Shown here piece by piece: positions 1 through 8,801 of a stretch of 14,044 nucleotides of DNA; position 1 is the first letter of the stretch; the number at the start of each line of letters is the position of its first letter. The DNA is from JAJTCH01 sp040386195. Its GTDB lineage: Bacteria > Pseudomonadota > Alphaproteobacteria > Rickettsiales > UBA1997. The DNA is taken from NCBI GenBank assembly GCA_040386195.1, contig JAZKFV010000020.1, forward strand, positions 1 to 14,044. The letters run 5' to 3'. The notes under the pieces are model-generated. The model was not told the origin of the DNA, did no database searches, and saw only the letters and a program-made list of their open reading frames with translations. Position numbers and translations under genes: made by a program.

Positions 1-1840
<1,840 letters not shown>

Positions 1841-2360
1841 ATAGTCATATGCAGAATTAAATCTGCCTACGACTAGATTGCTATACTAATTCTTTTGCGC
1901 TTGATTGATTAAGATTATATTTGTAATTAATTTTCATTAAATACGGTATTCTCTACATTTGCATTTACATATGTTTGTAAATGCGGTGTCAGTTATTATT
2001 CACAATGTTAAACAACAAAATTACCATCCCCATCTATTAAAGTTTAATAGCTGAAGCGGGTAATCACTTGGGTCTCGAGGGGTTCTAAATAGATTTTTTG
2101 TAAAACTTCCTGAAGTCAAGGCGGGTAAATTTAGTTTTCTTTTCCGCTAATGTCAACAGATAAATTAAAAAAAATTTATAATCTTTTTTTAGATAAAATT
2201 TTGTTCAGCAAAAAATAAATTACAGCCTTAATTGGTGCGCTTATTTAAAGAGGTAAAACTTTTTTCAAATTGTAAATCAAAAAATAAAATCCATCTGATT
2301 TTTAAAAATTTTTATTTTTAATCTTAATATTTTTTGATGAATTGCTGTGCGATTACTGAG
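1841..2360. other. Spacer upstream of 23S rRNA: leader and promoter, no 16S or tRNA
   Basis: This 520-bp stretch holds no protein gene that I can support. I looked for tRNA-Ile and tRNA-Ala, which normally sit before 23S, and saw no cloverleaf, anticodon arm or T-arm GTTCGA match on the minus strand. On the 23S side it has small hairpins that could be rRNA processing sites: gcatttaca/tgtaaatgc at 1961-1984, ctattaaa/tttaatag at 2034-2050, and gcaga/tctgc at 1851-1866. A promoter is listed separately at 2128-2156. The right half (2160-2345) is very AT-rich with A and T runs. A weak 6-bp hairpin followed by T-rich sequence near 2281-2305 might end the upstream operon, but it is not convincing. 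Confidence 0.7.
2128..2156 (-). promoter_or_regulatory. Probable sigma70 promoter of the 23S rRNA gene
   Basis: On the minus strand a perfect -35 box TTGACA (2156-2151) is followed after exactly 17 nt by TAAATT (2133-2128), a 4 of 6 match to TATAAT. Transcription would start near 2121, giving a leader of about 280 nt before mature 23S. Its position between the last gene of the upstream operon and 23S supports independent transcription of this rRNA. Confidence 0.6.
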
Positions 2361-3815
2361 TTATTTTAGATAAGCATATTGAATAGCAAGTTGGTGCTTT
2401 TTAAAGAGCTTGCCGATATAGGTTTTTGGCTCTGATGCTAATATTATTGGTTGAGATATTTGCAAATCAGGAAATTGTTTTTGCAAATCAACAACCCATT
2501 GAGGCAATTGCTCGGAAGGCGCCCAGAGTAATACAAAATTATGATTTTTAATTTTGGCAATTAAATCTTCTTCTTTGATATTTTCATAACCTATCACATA
2601 AGGCTTGTCTTGAAAAGATGCGTAAACTTTATCAAAAGATCGATTGCTTTGAATTAAAAAATCAATTCGAACATTAGTGGCTTGCTGAATTTGTGACGCG
2701 GCAAGATTGTAGATTTTATACTCGCCAGGATAATCACTAAAATAGATTCGTAGCCCAAACACCAACAAAACTACAGCGCAAAATATTTGCACAATGCGCT
2801 TAAATTTATGAGCAGAAAAATCAATCTTCGCAAAAAAATGTTGGAAAATATATATGATCGTCAGCGCTGTTATTACTATGTTTGATAAGGTGTATCTTTG
2901 AGAAATATTATATTGAGTTATGATTCTAAAGGTCAAAAATAAAATCAAAAATCCCAAACTATTACTAAGTAGAAAATAAGTATTGAGCTTATCTTGATTA
3001 AAATAGCTTAATGATTTTTTTAGTAGATCTTTTTGAAAGTAGAGAATGATTAATCCTATTGGAAATAATCCGCCAAAAAATATTGCTCCAAAAAATGCTT
3101 TTGGGCTTTGCAATGATTTGTCCGATACCGGATGCCAAGAGGTTGAGGTGCCGGCATTATTAGCGTTATAAATATAAAAGGAGGCAATGGTAATAAATGC
3201 TAATGCTGATAAGACAAAATTTTTACTAAATATTCTTTGGCGACCTTGGCTAGTGGCAATAAAAGGAATTCCTGAAGCAAGAATCATAATAGCCATATGA
3301 TACTTGGTTAAAACTGCCAATAAGGCGAATAAAGTCAATAAGCACCAATATTGCCAATGTCCATATTTGAGAACATAATAAGATGCGCTGATAAATAAAG
3401 CGCCGAATAATAGTTGAAATATATCGGGAGTAAATTTGATATCGAACCTAGAAAACAAAGCAATAGTCATTGATATGGCGACCAAATTTTGTAAATTTTG
3501 ATTAGCCAAAATCTCTTTACTGAGCTGCCACGATAAAAAAACCACGATCAATTTAATAACGACAACAAAAATATAGGTGGTTAGAACGAAATAGGCGGAA
3601 GGAATATTGTCAACGATGAGATGAGTAATCCAGAAAGTTACTGGCGGGTGTTTTAAGTAATTTAGAGTAAATTCTTTGCTAAAATAGAGAGTTTCATAAA
3701 CATCTTCATGCTCAACTTTTTTGAGTAAAATATAAATCAAACTAGTAAATAAAACCAACAAAGCCAGATAAACCTTATTGGACGTTAAGGATATTTTATT
3801 TTGATTATAGTTCAT
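2361..3815 (-). CDS. Integral membrane glycosyltransferase, GT39/PMT (ArnT-like) type
   Basis: A 484-residue, strongly hydrophobic protein with about ten to twelve membrane segments in its first 370 residues and a soluble C-terminal domain of about 110 residues. After the first segment (about 15-32) it has an acidic patch HED at 36-38 and then KHPPVTFW at 55-62. This matches the first periplasmic loop of the PMT/ArnT superfamily, where a catalytic Asp precedes a (D/H)HPP motif. Such enzymes transfer a sugar from a polyprenyl-phosphate carrier to lipid A, cell-wall glycan or protein on the outer face of the inner membrane; the acceptor cannot be told here. Start is ATG at 3815, 18 nt after the nuoD stop, so it is probably the last gene of the operon. 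The family is fairly sure, the substrate unknown. Confidence 0.75.
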   Translation of the reverse strand: MNYNQNKISLTSNKVYLALLVLFTSLIYILLKKVEHEDVYETLYFSKEFTLNYLKHPPVTFWITHLIVDNIPSAYFVLTTYIFVVVIKLIVVFLSWQLSKEILANQNLQNLVAISMTIALFSRFDIKFTPDIFQLLFGALFISASYYVLKYGHWQYWCLLTLFALLAVLTKYHMAIMILASGIPFIATSQGRQRIFSKNFVLSALAFITIASFYIYNANNAGTSTSWHPVSDKSLQSPKAFFGAIFFGGLFPIGLIILYFQKDLLKKSLSYFNQDKLNTYFLLSNSLGFLILFLTFRIITQYNISQRYTLSNIVITALTIIYIFQHFFAKIDFSAHKFKRIVQIFCAVVLLVFGLRIYFSDYPGEYKIYNLAASQIQQATNVRIDFLIQSNRSFDKVYASFQDKPYVIGYENIKEEDLIAKIKNHNFVLLWAPSEQLPQWVVDLQKQFPDLQISQPIILASEPKTYIGKLFKKHQLAIQYAYLK

Positions 3816-3833
3816 TGGTTTATGAGTTAATTA

Positions 3834-5015
3834 TTATCTGTCAACTTCGCCGAAAACAATATCTTGAGTAGAAATTACCGTCACCACATCGGCTAGAAAA
3901 TGTCCTTTCACCATAAAATCTAAAGCTTGTAAATGGGCAAATCCTGGCGCGCGAAGGCGGCAACGCTGTGGTTTGTTGCTGCCATCAGCAATTACATAAA
4001 CACCAAATTCACCTTTAGGAGCTTCAACGCAGCCATAAAACTCGCCAGCTGGAACGTGATAACCTTCGGTGTAGAGTTTGAAATGGTGAATCATGGCTTC
4101 CATTGAACTTTTCATATCGGCGCGTTTTGGAGGGCAGATTTTGTGATCCGCGGTGGAAACTGCGCCTTCGGGCATTGCGGCGATACATTGTTTGATAATA
4201 CGAATTGATTGACGCATTTCTTCAACACGAATTAAATAACGATCATAAGAATCACCGTTTTTGCCGACCGGAATATCGAATTCCATTTGGTCATAAACTT
4301 CGTAAGGCTGCGATTTTCTTAGATCCCAAGCGATTCCTGAACCACGAATCATTGGGCCGGTGAAACCCCAATCTAAAGCTTCTTCGGGAGAAACCACGCC
4401 AATGCCCACCATTCTTTGTTTGAAAATTCTGTTGCCGGTTAAAAGGCTTTCCAAATCATCAACATATTTAATGTAGCCATCGGCAAATTCGGCGATGTCT
4501 TCTAACAAACCTTTAGGCAAATCTTGGTGAACTCCACCCGGACGAATATAGGCGGCGTGCATTCGAGAGCCCGAAACGCGCTCGTAAAAGCCGATCATTT
4601 TTTCTCGTTCTTCAAAAAGCCACAAAAGTGGGGTCATAGCGCCCACATCCAAAGCTTGGGTGGTGATTGCCATAATGTGATTTAAGATGCGGGTAATTTC
4701 GGAAAATAACACCCGAATATATTGCCCGCGAAGTGGAATGGTCACACCCAGCAATTTTTCTACAGCCAGTGCGTAAGCGTGTTCTTGGCACATTGGCGAG
4801 ACATAATCTAAGCGATCCAAATAAGGAACGGCTTGCAGATAAGTTTTATTTTCCATCAATTTTTCAGTGCCGCGATGCAGCAAACCAATATGCGGATCGG
4901 CGCGCTCAATCACCTCACCGTCCATCTCCAAAACCAAGCGCAAAACACCGTGTGCGGCTGGATGTTGCGGGCCAAAATTGATGGTCATATTTTTTAAATC
5001 GACTTGCTTTTGCAT
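3834..5015 (-). CDS. nuoD: NADH-quinone oxidoreductase subunit D (49-kDa subunit of complex I)
   Basis: 393 residues, full length for the family. This subunit of the peripheral arm of respiratory complex I forms, with NuoB, the quinone-binding site on the cytoplasmic side of the inner membrane. The hallmark GPQHPAAHGVLRL lies at 15-27. H22 and Y71 (in LDYVSPM) match the two residues that bind the quinone head group in characterised homologues. DPHIGLLHRGTEK (40-52), SGSRMHAAYIRPGG and the C-terminal GEVDR are also typical. It is NuoD alone, not a NuoCD fusion, as expected for alphaproteobacteria. What is odd is the setting: neither nuoC upstream nor nuoE downstream, but an acyltransferase 4 nt upstream and a glycosyltransferase 18 nt downstream. 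The ATG at 5015 has only a weak Shine-Dalgarno sequence, so translation may be coupled to the preceding gene. Confidence 0.97.
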   Translation of the reverse strand: MQKQVDLKNMTINFGPQHPAAHGVLRLVLEMDGEVIERADPHIGLLHRGTEKLMENKTYLQAVPYLDRLDYVSPMCQEHAYALAVEKLLGVTIPLRGQYIRVLFSEITRILNHIMAITTQALDVGAMTPLLWLFEEREKMIGFYERVSGSRMHAAYIRPGGVHQDLPKGLLEDIAEFADGYIKYVDDLESLLTGNRIFKQRMVGIGVVSPEEALDWGFTGPMIRGSGIAWDLRKSQPYEVYDQMEFDIPVGKNGDSYDRYLIRVEEMRQSIRIIKQCIAAMPEGAVSTADHKICPPKRADMKSSMEAMIHHFKLYTEGYHVPAGEFYGCVEAPKGEFGVYVIADGSNKPQRCRLRAPGFAHLQALDFMVKGHFLADVVTVISTQDIVFGEVDR

Positions 5016-5019
5016 AGTT

Positions 5020-5778
5020 TTAGTTAGTTGTTTTTGCCAATCTATCGGCGTTGTTAGCGGCTAAATTTATTTTTTCTTCCAACAATAAATTCAAACCAGA
5101 AATTTCTTCTTCTTTAATATTTTTTCCAACCAAAAATGGATCGCCATAATAATAGCAGATTACTCCAAAAGGCAATGGCACTTTGAATTTGTCCCAAGTA
5201 TTTAATTCAAAAAATTTTGAATAGCCCAAACCCACCGGAATAATTGGCGCGCCGGATAATTCGGCAATTTTCAGCACCTCGCCGTTAATTTTGCAAGCGG
5301 GGCCGCGCGGGCCGTCGGGCGTTATGGCAATTCCTAATTGATTTTTCAAAGCGCGGAAAATTTCTTTAAGCCCGTGCATATCAATGCCGCGAGTTGATTT
5401 GCGGCCGTCTTTGGAAGATCCAGCTACATTTATAACTCCAAACTTTTCCATAATTCTGCCCACAAATCTGCCATCGCCGTGCTTGGAAGCTAGCGAGGCA
5501 ATTTTATGAGTTGTGTTGAATTTTCTAATTTGAGTAGCCACAAAAGGCGCCATCATAATTTGGTGATGCCAAGAAACGATGATGGCGGGCTGGCGGTTTT
5601 TAAAGCGATTCATAATCAAAGCATCGTGGGTGATAATTTTTTTGCTGCTGTAATAAACCAGAGTTATGTAGGCGATGACCAAATAACAAATTAGTTCTTG
5701 CCCAATTTGCGTATAAAAAACACTACGAATGATTTTTTTGAATTTGGTTTTGATGTCAAACCAACCGATTTTTCTCAT
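5020..5778 (-). CDS. Lysophospholipid/lipid acyltransferase family protein (DUF374 type)
   Basis: 252 residues from the ATG at 5778. Signature features of the DUF374 branch of the LPLAT superfamily are present: VSWHHQIMMAPF early in the protein (an HH/HG-type substitute for HxxxxD), SKHGDGRFVGRIMEKFG, GSSKDGRKSTRG, and ITPDGPRGPACKINGEVLKI followed by LSGAPIIPVGL. Related proteins transfer an acyl chain to a lipid at the inner membrane, and some sit in lipid A pathways; the acceptor is not known here. One hydrophobic segment (ELICYLVIAYITLVYY) near the N-terminus probably anchors it. A longer frame begins with TTG at 5811 and would overlap the upstream gene by 31 nt. I prefer ATG 5778 because it lies 2 nt after that gene's stop and starts with MRKIGWF, usual for the family. 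nuoD follows after 4 nt. Confidence 0.8.
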   Translation of the reverse strand: MRKIGWFDIKTKFKKIIRSVFYTQIGQELICYLVIAYITLVYYSSKKIITHDALIMNRFKNRQPAIIVSWHHQIMMAPFVATQIRKFNTTHKIASLASKHGDGRFVGRIMEKFGVINVAGSSKDGRKSTRGIDMHGLKEIFRALKNQLGIAITPDGPRGPACKINGEVLKIAELSGAPIIPVGLGYSKFFELNTWDKFKVPLPFGVICYYYGDPFLVGKNIKEEEISGLNLLLEEKINLAANNADRLAKTTN

Positions 5779-5780
5779 TC

Positions 5781-6437
5781 TTAAGCAATTTTTTGTCCAG
5801 TTGCTTTCCAATCTTGCACAAAGGTTTCTAAGCCTTTTTCAGTAAGCGGATGAGAAGCTAATTGTTTTAAAACTTTACCCGGAATTGTCGCAACATCGGC
5901 GCCCATTTTAGCAGCGGCGGTGATGTGAATTGGGTTTCTAATTGAGGCAACTAAAACTTGAGTTTTAAAATCTGGATAGTTGCTATAAATTTGACAAATC
6001 TCTTCGATCAAAGCCATGCCATCTTGACCAATATCGTCTAATCTTCCCACAAAAGGAGAGACAAAAGTTGCTCCAGCTTTGGCGGCTAGAATTGCTTGAG
6101 CGGCGGAAAAACAAAGGGTTACGTTAGTTTGAATTCCTTGATTAGAAAAATATTTACAAGCCTTTAAGCCGTCCATTGTTAGTGGCAATTTGACGCAAAC
6201 ATTTTTAGCCAATTTAGCTAAAATTTCGCCTTCGCGAACCATTCCTTCATAATCAGTGGCGGCAACTTCGGCGCTAACTGGGCCTTCAACAACCGAGCAA
6301 ATTTCTTTGATAACTTCTAAAAAATCGCGACCTGATTTGGCGATTAAAGATGGGTTAGTTGTAACGCCGTCAAGCAAGCCATAGCTGGCTAATTCTTTAA
6401 TTTCAGCAATTTCGGCAGAGTCAATAAAAAACTTCAT
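5781..6437 (-). CDS. fsa/tal: Fructose-6-phosphate aldolase / short transaldolase
   Basis: 218 residues, the normal size of the small TalC/FSA-type transaldolases. The TIM barrel begins MKFFIDSAEIAEIKE with D6, followed by DGVTTNPSLIAK (23-34). The Schiff-base lysine is K83 in VCVKLPLT. Later motifs are TNVTLCFS, ATFVSPFVGRLDDIG, QVLVASIRNPIH and GADVATIPGKVL. It would act in the cytoplasm, moving three-carbon units between sugar phosphates; sequence alone does not separate true transaldolase from fructose-6-phosphate aldolase. It is the first gene of the leftward run of four and is divergent from priA, with 73 bp between them. The start is ATG 6437; no strong ribosome binding site precedes it. 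Confidence 0.92.
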   Translation of the reverse strand: MKFFIDSAEIAEIKELASYGLLDGVTTNPSLIAKSGRDFLEVIKEICSVVEGPVSAEVAATDYEGMVREGEILAKLAKNVCVKLPLTMDGLKACKYFSNQGIQTNVTLCFSAAQAILAAKAGATFVSPFVGRLDDIGQDGMALIEEICQIYSNYPDFKTQVLVASIRNPIHITAAAKMGADVATIPGKVLKQLASHPLTEKGLETFVQDWKATGQKIA

Positions 6438-6460
6438 ATTATGGGATGTTTAAATTAGAA

Positions 6461-6490
6461 TTGAAAAAGTGCCGCATTTTTAACCATAAA
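6461..6490 (+). promoter_or_regulatory. Candidate promoter for priA
   Basis: TTGAAA (6461-6466), an 18-nt spacer, then CATAAA (6485-6490), each box 4 to 5 of 6 to consensus. It lies in the 73-bp divergent gap and would start transcription about 15 nt before priA. Assigned by inspection only. Confidence 0.3.
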
Positions 6491-6505
6491 CTCCCTTTAA
6501 ATCAA
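6477..6505 (-). promoter_or_regulatory. Candidate promoter for the aldolase-acyltransferase-nuoD-glycosyltransferase run
   Basis: On the minus strand TTGATT (6505-6500), 17 nt, then TAAAAA (6482-6477). It overlaps the candidate priA promoter, so the two could compete. A start near 6470 would give a leader of about 33 nt. Confidence 0.3.
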
Positions 6506-6510
6506 GATAA

Positions 6511-8646
6511 ATGACACGACCTCTTGTTGAAATTCTATTGCCAACACCTTTCAATTATGGCTTTAGCTATTTTGTGCCTGAAGGGTTGGAATTGGAAATT
6601 GGTGATGTTGTTAAAGTTCCGTTTCGTAGTAAGGAAATGTTTGGGGTAGTCGTAAGTCGTAAGTCGTTAGTCGATAGTGGTTTGGATGAGAGGAAAATTA
6701 AAACTGTGATTGGTGTTGAAGAAAAAATAAAATTTAGCGCAAAATTGTTGGAATTTATTGACTTTGTGGCGGCTTATAATTTGGCGCCCAAAGGTTTGGT
6801 TTTGAAGTTGAGTTTGGCGATTTTGAATTCTAGTAAAGAGGTGAAAAGGAAAAAATTGGTGGCGGAAAAATTGATCAAAATTGCATTAAAATCACTCAAT
6901 GAGAATCAGCAAAAAGCGGCGGATTTGTTGTTGGGAAAAGTTGCTGAGAGAAAATTTTCTACTATTTTGTTGGATGGAATTACTGGCTCAGGAAAAACCG
7001 AGGTTTATTTTCAGGGAATTGCTCAAATTTTATCCAGCTGTCATCCTGAGCGCAGCGAAGGATCTCTTGCAGCTTGCCGTGAACCAAAACTGAACGCGAC
7101 TCATGAGATCCTTCGCTACGCTCAGGATGACAATACAAGGGCTCAGGATGACAATACAAGGGCTCATGATAACAACATAAATGCTCGCAATGACAGCAAA
7201 ACTCAAATCCTCATTCTCCTCCCCGAAATCGCCCTCACCTCTCAGCTTTGCAAAAGGTTTAAACAGCAATTCGGTTTTGAGCCGGATTTGTGGCATTCAA
7301 AAATTAGTCCGAGCAAAAAGCGGGAGTTGTTTTTTCGGATTGCCAATGGATCTTGCCGAGTTTTGATTGGGGCGCGTTCGGCGTTGTTTTTGCCTTTTAA
7401 AAATTTGCAATTAATTGTGGTTGATGAAGAGCATGATTCTAGTTTTAAGCAGGAAGATATTGTTAATTATCACGGTCGCGATATGGCGATTATGCGCGCG
7501 AAGCTGGAAAATATTCCGATTATTTTGTCGTCAGCAACGCCGTCTTTAGAGAGTTATTTGCATGCGCAAAATGAAAAATATCAGCTCATCAAATTGGATC
7601 AACGTTTTGGGCAAGAGGAAAAAACGGCGATTAATTTGCTGGATATGCGTCAGGAAAAATTATTGAGGGATCAATTTATTTCAACACCACTAAAAAATCT
7701 TTTGGAAGAAAATCTAAAAAATAATCGCCAATCACTTTTGTTTCTAAACCGCCGTGGCTATGCGCCGCTGACTTTGTGCAAAAAATGTGGGCAAAAAGTT
7801 TCCTGCAAAAATTGTAGTTCTTATTTAACTTTTCATCAAAAAAGCAATCGCTTGATTTGTCATCATTGCGGAGTTTCTAGTAAGGTTAATAATGTTTGTA
7901 ACAATTGTGGCGAAAAAGATTGTTTGATTAATTGCGGCGTTGGAGTTGAAAAATTGCAGGAAGAAGTTTTGCGCTATTTTCCCGAAGCGCGAATTGGGCT
8001 GATGACCAGCGATAATATTAAAAATAATGATGACGCAAAAAATTTAATTGAACAAATTTTAGAGCATAAAATTGATATAATTATTGGCACGCAAATGATT
8101 GCTAAAGGACATCATTTTCCATCTTTAGCATTGGTTGGAATTATTGATGGTGATGGCAGTTTTTTGGGTGGAAATTTGCGAACTTTGGAGCGCTCATTTC
8201 AGCTTTTAACCCAAGTGATTGGTCGAGCAGGAAGAGAAAATTTTGCCGGGCAAGTTGTGTTGCAAACTTATAATCCAGAAAATTCAGTGTTCAAAAATAT
8301 TATTGAAAATAAGCGTGATGAATTTTTGGAAGGCGAAATTAAAGGCCGCCAAGCGATGAATTTTCCACCTTTCTCGAAAATGGCGGCGATAATTTTTAGT
8401 GGGATTGATGAAAATTTGGTGGTGGATTTTGCTAAATTTGTGCTCAGAAAATTTCCGGTTGATAAAAATATCGAAATCTTTGGTCCAGCGCCGCTAGCGA
8501 TTACAAGAGTTAAGAATCGTTATCATTATTGTTTGAATATTAAAGTTGATCGCAAAATTAATTTGCAGAAATTGATTAAAGATTGCTTTGCCCAAATCAA
8601 AACCCCAGCGGCAATTCGGGTGAAAATTGATATTGATCCGATTTAA
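6511..8646 (+). CDS. priA: Primosomal protein N', replication restart helicase PriA
   Basis: 711 residues. PriA is a 3'-5' DNA helicase that recognises stalled forks and reloads the replisome. The N-terminal 3'-end-binding domain starts VEILLPTPFNYGFSYFVP and includes GDVVKVPF (31-38). Walker A is GITGSGKT (156-163), the DEEH box 305-308, motif III SSATPSLES (340-348). The zinc region has eight Cys (423, 426, 432, 435, 450, 453, 463, 466). GTQMIAKGHHFP (526-537) and QVIGRAGRE (568-576) complete the helicase. All catalytic motifs are intact and the frame is open, so the protein should work. Two oddities: residues about 176-231 are a repeat-derived insert between motifs I and Ia, and residues 46-53 are encoded by a heptamer repeat. 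Without the insert the length is about 655. Start is ATG 6511. It is divergent from the aldolase gene and followed by lysC. Confidence 0.97.
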   Translation: MTRPLVEILLPTPFNYGFSYFVPEGLELEIGDVVKVPFRSKEMFGVVVSRKSLVDSGLDERKIKTVIGVEEKIKFSAKLLEFIDFVAAYNLAPKGLVLKLSLAILNSSKEVKRKKLVAEKLIKIALKSLNENQQKAADLLLGKVAERKFSTILLDGITGSGKTEVYFQGIAQILSSCHPERSEGSLAACREPKLNATHEILRYAQDDNTRAQDDNTRAHDNNINARNDSKTQILILLPEIALTSQLCKRFKQQFGFEPDLWHSKISPSKKRELFFRIANGSCRVLIGARSALFLPFKNLQLIVVDEEHDSSFKQEDIVNYHGRDMAIMRAKLENIPIILSSATPSLESYLHAQNEKYQLIKLDQRFGQEEKTAINLLDMRQEKLLRDQFISTPLKNLLEENLKNNRQSLLFLNRRGYAPLTLCKKCGQKVSCKNCSSYLTFHQKSNRLICHHCGVSSKVNNVCNNCGEKDCLINCGVGVEKLQEEVLRYFPEARIGLMTSDNIKNNDDAKNLIEQILEHKIDIIIGTQMIAKGHHFPSLALVGIIDGDGSFLGGNLRTLERSFQLLTQVIGRAGRENFAGQVVLQTYNPENSVFKNIIENKRDEFLEGEIKGRQAMNFPPFSKMAAIIFSGIDENLVVDFAKFVLRKFPVDKNIEIFGPAPLAITRVKNRYHYCLNIKVDRKINLQKLIKDCFAQIKTPAAIRVKIDIDPI
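6648..6670 (+). repeat. Heptamer repeat array inside priA (copy 1)
   Basis: Three tandem copies of a 7-nt unit, AGTCGTA AGTCGTA AGTCGTT followed by AG, in frame in priA and read as part of VVSRKSLV in a variable loop of the N-terminal domain. The identical 23-mer occurs once more at 8650-8672, and in inverted form at 8691-8728 with extra units. Confidence 0.9.
7036..7203 (+). repeat. In-frame palindromic repeat element inserted in priA, with 21-bp tandem copies
   Basis: These 168 nt (56 codons) have no counterpart in PriA proteins, where motif I is followed within about 15 residues by the motif Ia block LLPEIALT. The core is an inverted repeat with 27-nt arms, 7039-7065 and 7106-7132, one mismatch and a 40-nt centre. 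The left arm begins TGTCATCCTGAGCGCAGCGA, a sequence I recognise as a palindrome scattered in many bacterial genomes. Next come four 21-bp units from 7120, 7141, 7162 and 7183: the first two are identical (AQDDNTR), the third and fourth diverged (AHDNNIN, ARNDSKT). All keep the reading frame, as Rickettsia palindromic elements do. Inserting near the ATP-binding motif yet staying open implies a tolerated surface loop. Confidence 0.92.
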
Positions 8647-8734
8647 AATAGTCGTAAGTCGTAAGTCGTTAGCAAAATAAATTCAACTGACTAATGACTT
8701 ACGACTTACGACTTACGACTTACGACTATTTTAA
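8643..8734. repeat. Large inverted repeat built of heptamers between priA and lysC
   Basis: The arms 8643-8669 and 8708-8734 are perfect reverse complements over 27 nt, starting at the priA stop codon. Each contains tandem AGTCGTA units (TACGACT in the right arm); the right arm has about two more units than the left. A transcript would fold into a long stem that could end priA mRNA in either direction, since the outer bases are TTAAAATA/TATTTTAA, although there is no long U run. The left arm contains the same 23-mer as 6648-6670. Confidence 0.88.
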
Positions 8735-8736
8735 TA

Positions 8737-8765
8737 TTGCACAAAAAATCCTTTACCCATAAACT
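8737..8765 (+). promoter_or_regulatory. Candidate promoter for lysC
   Basis: TTGCAC (8737-8742), 17 nt, TAAACT (8760-8765), 4 of 6 matches in each box, directly after the heptamer inverted repeat. A start near 8772 leaves a leader of about 30 nt, with no clear Shine-Dalgarno before the lysC ATG. Confidence 0.4.
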
Positions 8766-8801
8766 GCCGCCCGTTTTTTAAAACTTCAAAATTAATTTAT
8801 A

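Noticed and set aside
1841..2360. Possible tRNA-Ile/tRNA-Ala before 23S
   Set aside because: No cloverleaf or T-arm consensus could be built on the minus strand; the hairpins seen are too short and unrelated to tRNA.
5779..5811. Longer start (TTG at 5811) for the acyltransferase
   Set aside because: It would overlap the aldolase gene by 31 nt with a rare start codon; ATG 5778 lies just after the aldolase stop and gives a normal N-terminus.
7030..7296. 88-codon frame opposite to priA
   Set aside because: It is the reverse reading of the palindromic insert and the adjoining priA codons; such reverse readings of this repeat are often mis-annotated as proteins.
8643..8734. CRISPR-like array
   Set aside because: The units are 7 nt and contiguous with no spacers, and no cas genes are present; this is a tandem and inverted repeat.
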